Program-made: the position numbers and the translations under genes
Source of the DNA: an uncultured Lewinella sp.
Lineage (GTDB): Bacteria; Bacteroidota; Bacteroidia; Chitinophagales; Saprospiraceae
Direction: 5' to 3'
Length of the DNA stretch: 42,468 nt
NCBI GenBank assembly: GCA_937949535.1
Contig: CALEDI010000050.1
Location: 1 to 42,468 of the forward strand
Shown here: positions 41,380 to 42,468 of the stretch, piece after piece
Position numbering within the stretch: position 1 is the stretch's first letter
Layout of the letters: each line of letters starts with the position of its first letter
Notes under the pieces: generated by a model
The model's database searches: none
What the model was told of the DNA's origin: nothing
The model's input: only the letters and a program-made list of their open reading frames with translations

Positions 41380-42351
41380 GTGGGGCTGCTGCTCCTAACC
41401 CTCCTCTGCACCTGCGGCCGCGCCCCAAAACCGTCGCCGCCCAAAACCACCTTCTACCACTGGCAAACGCGCCTCGCGCCCGACAGCACGGCCCGAAACT
41501 TACTGGCAGAATACAACTGCGACCGCCTCTACACGAAAGCCTTCGACGTAAGCTGGACGGCGGGCCAAGCCGAGCCAGCGGCCTTGGTCCAACTGGCCGA
41601 TACCGTGGGCTTGCCCCAGTTGGTGCCCGTGGTTTTCATCACCAACGAGGTCTTCGTGCGCCAGCCCACGCACAAACTGGAGGCATTGGCCGAAGACGTT
41701 TTGGGCCTGACGGAGCAGCTTTTCGGGCCCAACTTTCCCGAACTGCAAATAGATTGTGATTGGACGGCGCGGACGCAGGTGCAATATTTCGTTTTCTTAA
41801 AAGCATTGCAGCTCCGCCTAAAGAATCGCTCCCTGACCTGCACCCTCCGCCTGCACCAATACCGCGACCGCAAAACCCAAGGCGTCCCGCCCGTAAGCCG
41901 CGCCACCCTGATGGCCTACAACGTCGGCAACCTCAACGCCTGGGAAACCGAAAACTCCATCGTGGATACCAACATCCTGAAAACCTATCTCTCCGGCACC
42001 AAGCCCTACCCGATTGATCTCGACCTAGCCGTCGCGGCCTACGACTGGGCCGCCGTCTACCGCCGCAACGACCTCGCCTACCTCATCAATGAGCCAGACA
42101 CGACCGAACTGCGCGATACGTCTCGCTTCATCGCTCTACCCACCCAAGGCCAAAGCCCGCGCTGGCAAGTAAAAAAATCTACCTACCTAGACGGTATTTA
42201 CCTCTACGCAAATGACTTGCTTCGCTGGGAGTCTGCCCCGCCAGCCGCGATTGACGCTCAGGTCGAATTGTTGGAGCGCTACGTGTCGGGGTTTGAGGGG
42301 CAACGGGTGATGGTTTATCGGTTGGGGGGGCGGTTATGGGCTGGCCGGTAA
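41380..42351 (+). CDS. Putative lipoprotein, unknown (TIM-barrel-like)
   Basis: About 323 aa if it starts at GTG 41380; the frame stays open upstream into the MBL gene, but the hydrophobic stretch LLLLTLLC fits a lipobox with its Cys supplied by dispersed motif copy J. The start is uncertain because the signal would be very short and lacks an early basic residue unless it begins nearer 41360. The body has LQIDCDWTARTQVQYFVFLKAL and LMAYNVGNLN, a pattern of acidic strand ends as in glycoside-hydrolase-like TIM barrels. No family can be named with confidence. Motif copies J and K both lie in this gene, in opposite orientation. Confidence 0.65.
   Translation: MGLLLLTLLCTCGRAPKPSPPKTTFYHWQTRLAPDSTARNLLAEYNCDRLYTKAFDVSWTAGQAEPAALVQLADTVGLPQLVPVVFITNEVFVRQPTHKLEALAEDVLGLTEQLFGPNFPELQIDCDWTARTQVQYFVFLKALQLRLKNRSLTCTLRLHQYRDRKTQGVPPVSRATLMAYNVGNLNAWETENSIVDTNILKTYLSGTKPYPIDLDLAVAAYDWAAVYRRNDLAYLINEPDTTELRDTSRFIALPTQGQSPRWQVKKSTYLDGIYLYANDLLRWESAPPAAIDAQVELLERYVSGFEGQRVMVYRLGGRLWAGR
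41407..41425 (+). repeat. Dispersed 19-bp motif, copy J
   Basis: An exact consensus match with K=G, followed by CAAAA. It is read as C-T-C-G-R-A, and its first codon is the presumed lipid-attachment Cys of the lipoprotein. Confidence 0.85.
41766..41783 (-). repeat. Dispersed 19-bp motif, copy K
   Basis: GGCGCGGACGCAGGTGCA, reverse orientation with K=T and lacking one terminal base, within the lipoprotein gene and read as A-R-T-Q-V-Q. Confidence 0.8.
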
Positions 42352-42394
42352 TGCGTTTATTAGTGGCCAAAACGTATCATTTTTCATCAACTTG

Positions 42395-42461
42395 AGCCAC
42401 TTATAGCCTATTCCTCTAGTTTGGGCCTATGATTGTGCCTGTTTTGCGGCTATAAGTGGCT
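42395..42461. repeat. Perfect 14-bp inverted repeat at the window end
   Basis: AGCCACTTATAGCC (42395-42408) is exactly inverted at 42448-42461, with 39 nt between. It lies downstream of the lipoprotein gene; the window stops 7 bp later, so its relation to the next gene is unknown. Confidence 0.7.
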
Positions 42462-42468
42462 AACATTT

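Overview
This is a moderately GC-rich bacterial chromosome segment from the phylum Bacteroidota, most likely a Saprospiria/Lewinella-like marine lineage. The phylum call rests on several things. Three secreted proteins carry type IX secretion (T9SS) sorting domains, two of type A and one of type B (gliding-motility-associated). SecA is about 1,100 residues with a C-terminal SEC-C zinc motif. Two DUF4252 proteins follow an ECF sigma/anti-sigma pair, and there is a DUF5916 outer-membrane protein and a Bacteroidota-length urocanate hydratase. Many genes are preceded by the Bacteroidota -7 promoter element TAnnTTTG or a close variant. The genus is inference only. The window has no rRNA, tRNA, CRISPR array, transposase or phage gene that I can see.

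Layout. 0.3-3.6 kb: secA (-). 3.9-9.1 kb: an NAD-binding epimerase-like protein, a DUF5916 outer-membrane protein, and the tRNA-modification genes trmB and truA. 9.1-14.5 kb: a T9SS cargo protein, dtd, a 71-bp tandem repeat array, a GNAT acetyltransferase, and a class III aminotransferase divergent from a sulfatase-fold lipoprotein that lacks the catalytic Cys/Ser. 14.6-17.0 kb (-): an ECF sigma factor, its putative membrane anti-sigma partner and two DUF4252 proteins, with a second copy of the 71-bp-type repeat. 17.2-20.8 kb: purine nucleoside phosphorylase, an Asp/Glu-racemase-like protein without the usual cysteines, and mnmG. 20.9-26.5 kb: a LysR regulator divergent from hutU-hutI-hutG (histidine degradation; hutH is not here), with a perfect 15-bp inverted repeat in the hutU leader and a palindromic repeat cluster between hutU and hutI. 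26.5-32.3 kb (-): an 1803-residue T9SS protein of about 15 repeats and a small membrane protein. 32.6-36.6 kb: a choice-of-anchor L T9SS type B protein, then a membrane protein whose cytoplasmic half looks like a degenerate sigma factor joined to an anti-sigma-like segment, followed by a transmembrane helix and periplasmic TPR-like repeats. 36.8-42.4 kb: pterin dehydratase, a TPR protein, an outer-membrane protein, an MBL/beta-CASP hydrolase and a lipoprotein.

The most unusual signal is at DNA level. A 19-bp motif, consensus TGCACCTGCGKCCGCGCCC and usually followed by an A-rich tract, occurs 11 times (exact or near-exact), in both orientations, between genes and inside genes. Inside genes it is read in four different translation frames (APAxAP, CTCGRA, GAxAGA, ARTQVQ), so the conserved object is the DNA and not a peptide. 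It resembles in behaviour DNA uptake sequences or the cyanobacterial HIP1 octamer. Second in interest is the sigma/anti-sigma-like single-chain membrane protein at 35.3-36.6 kb. Third is a family of triloop (C-TRC-G) hairpin repeats.
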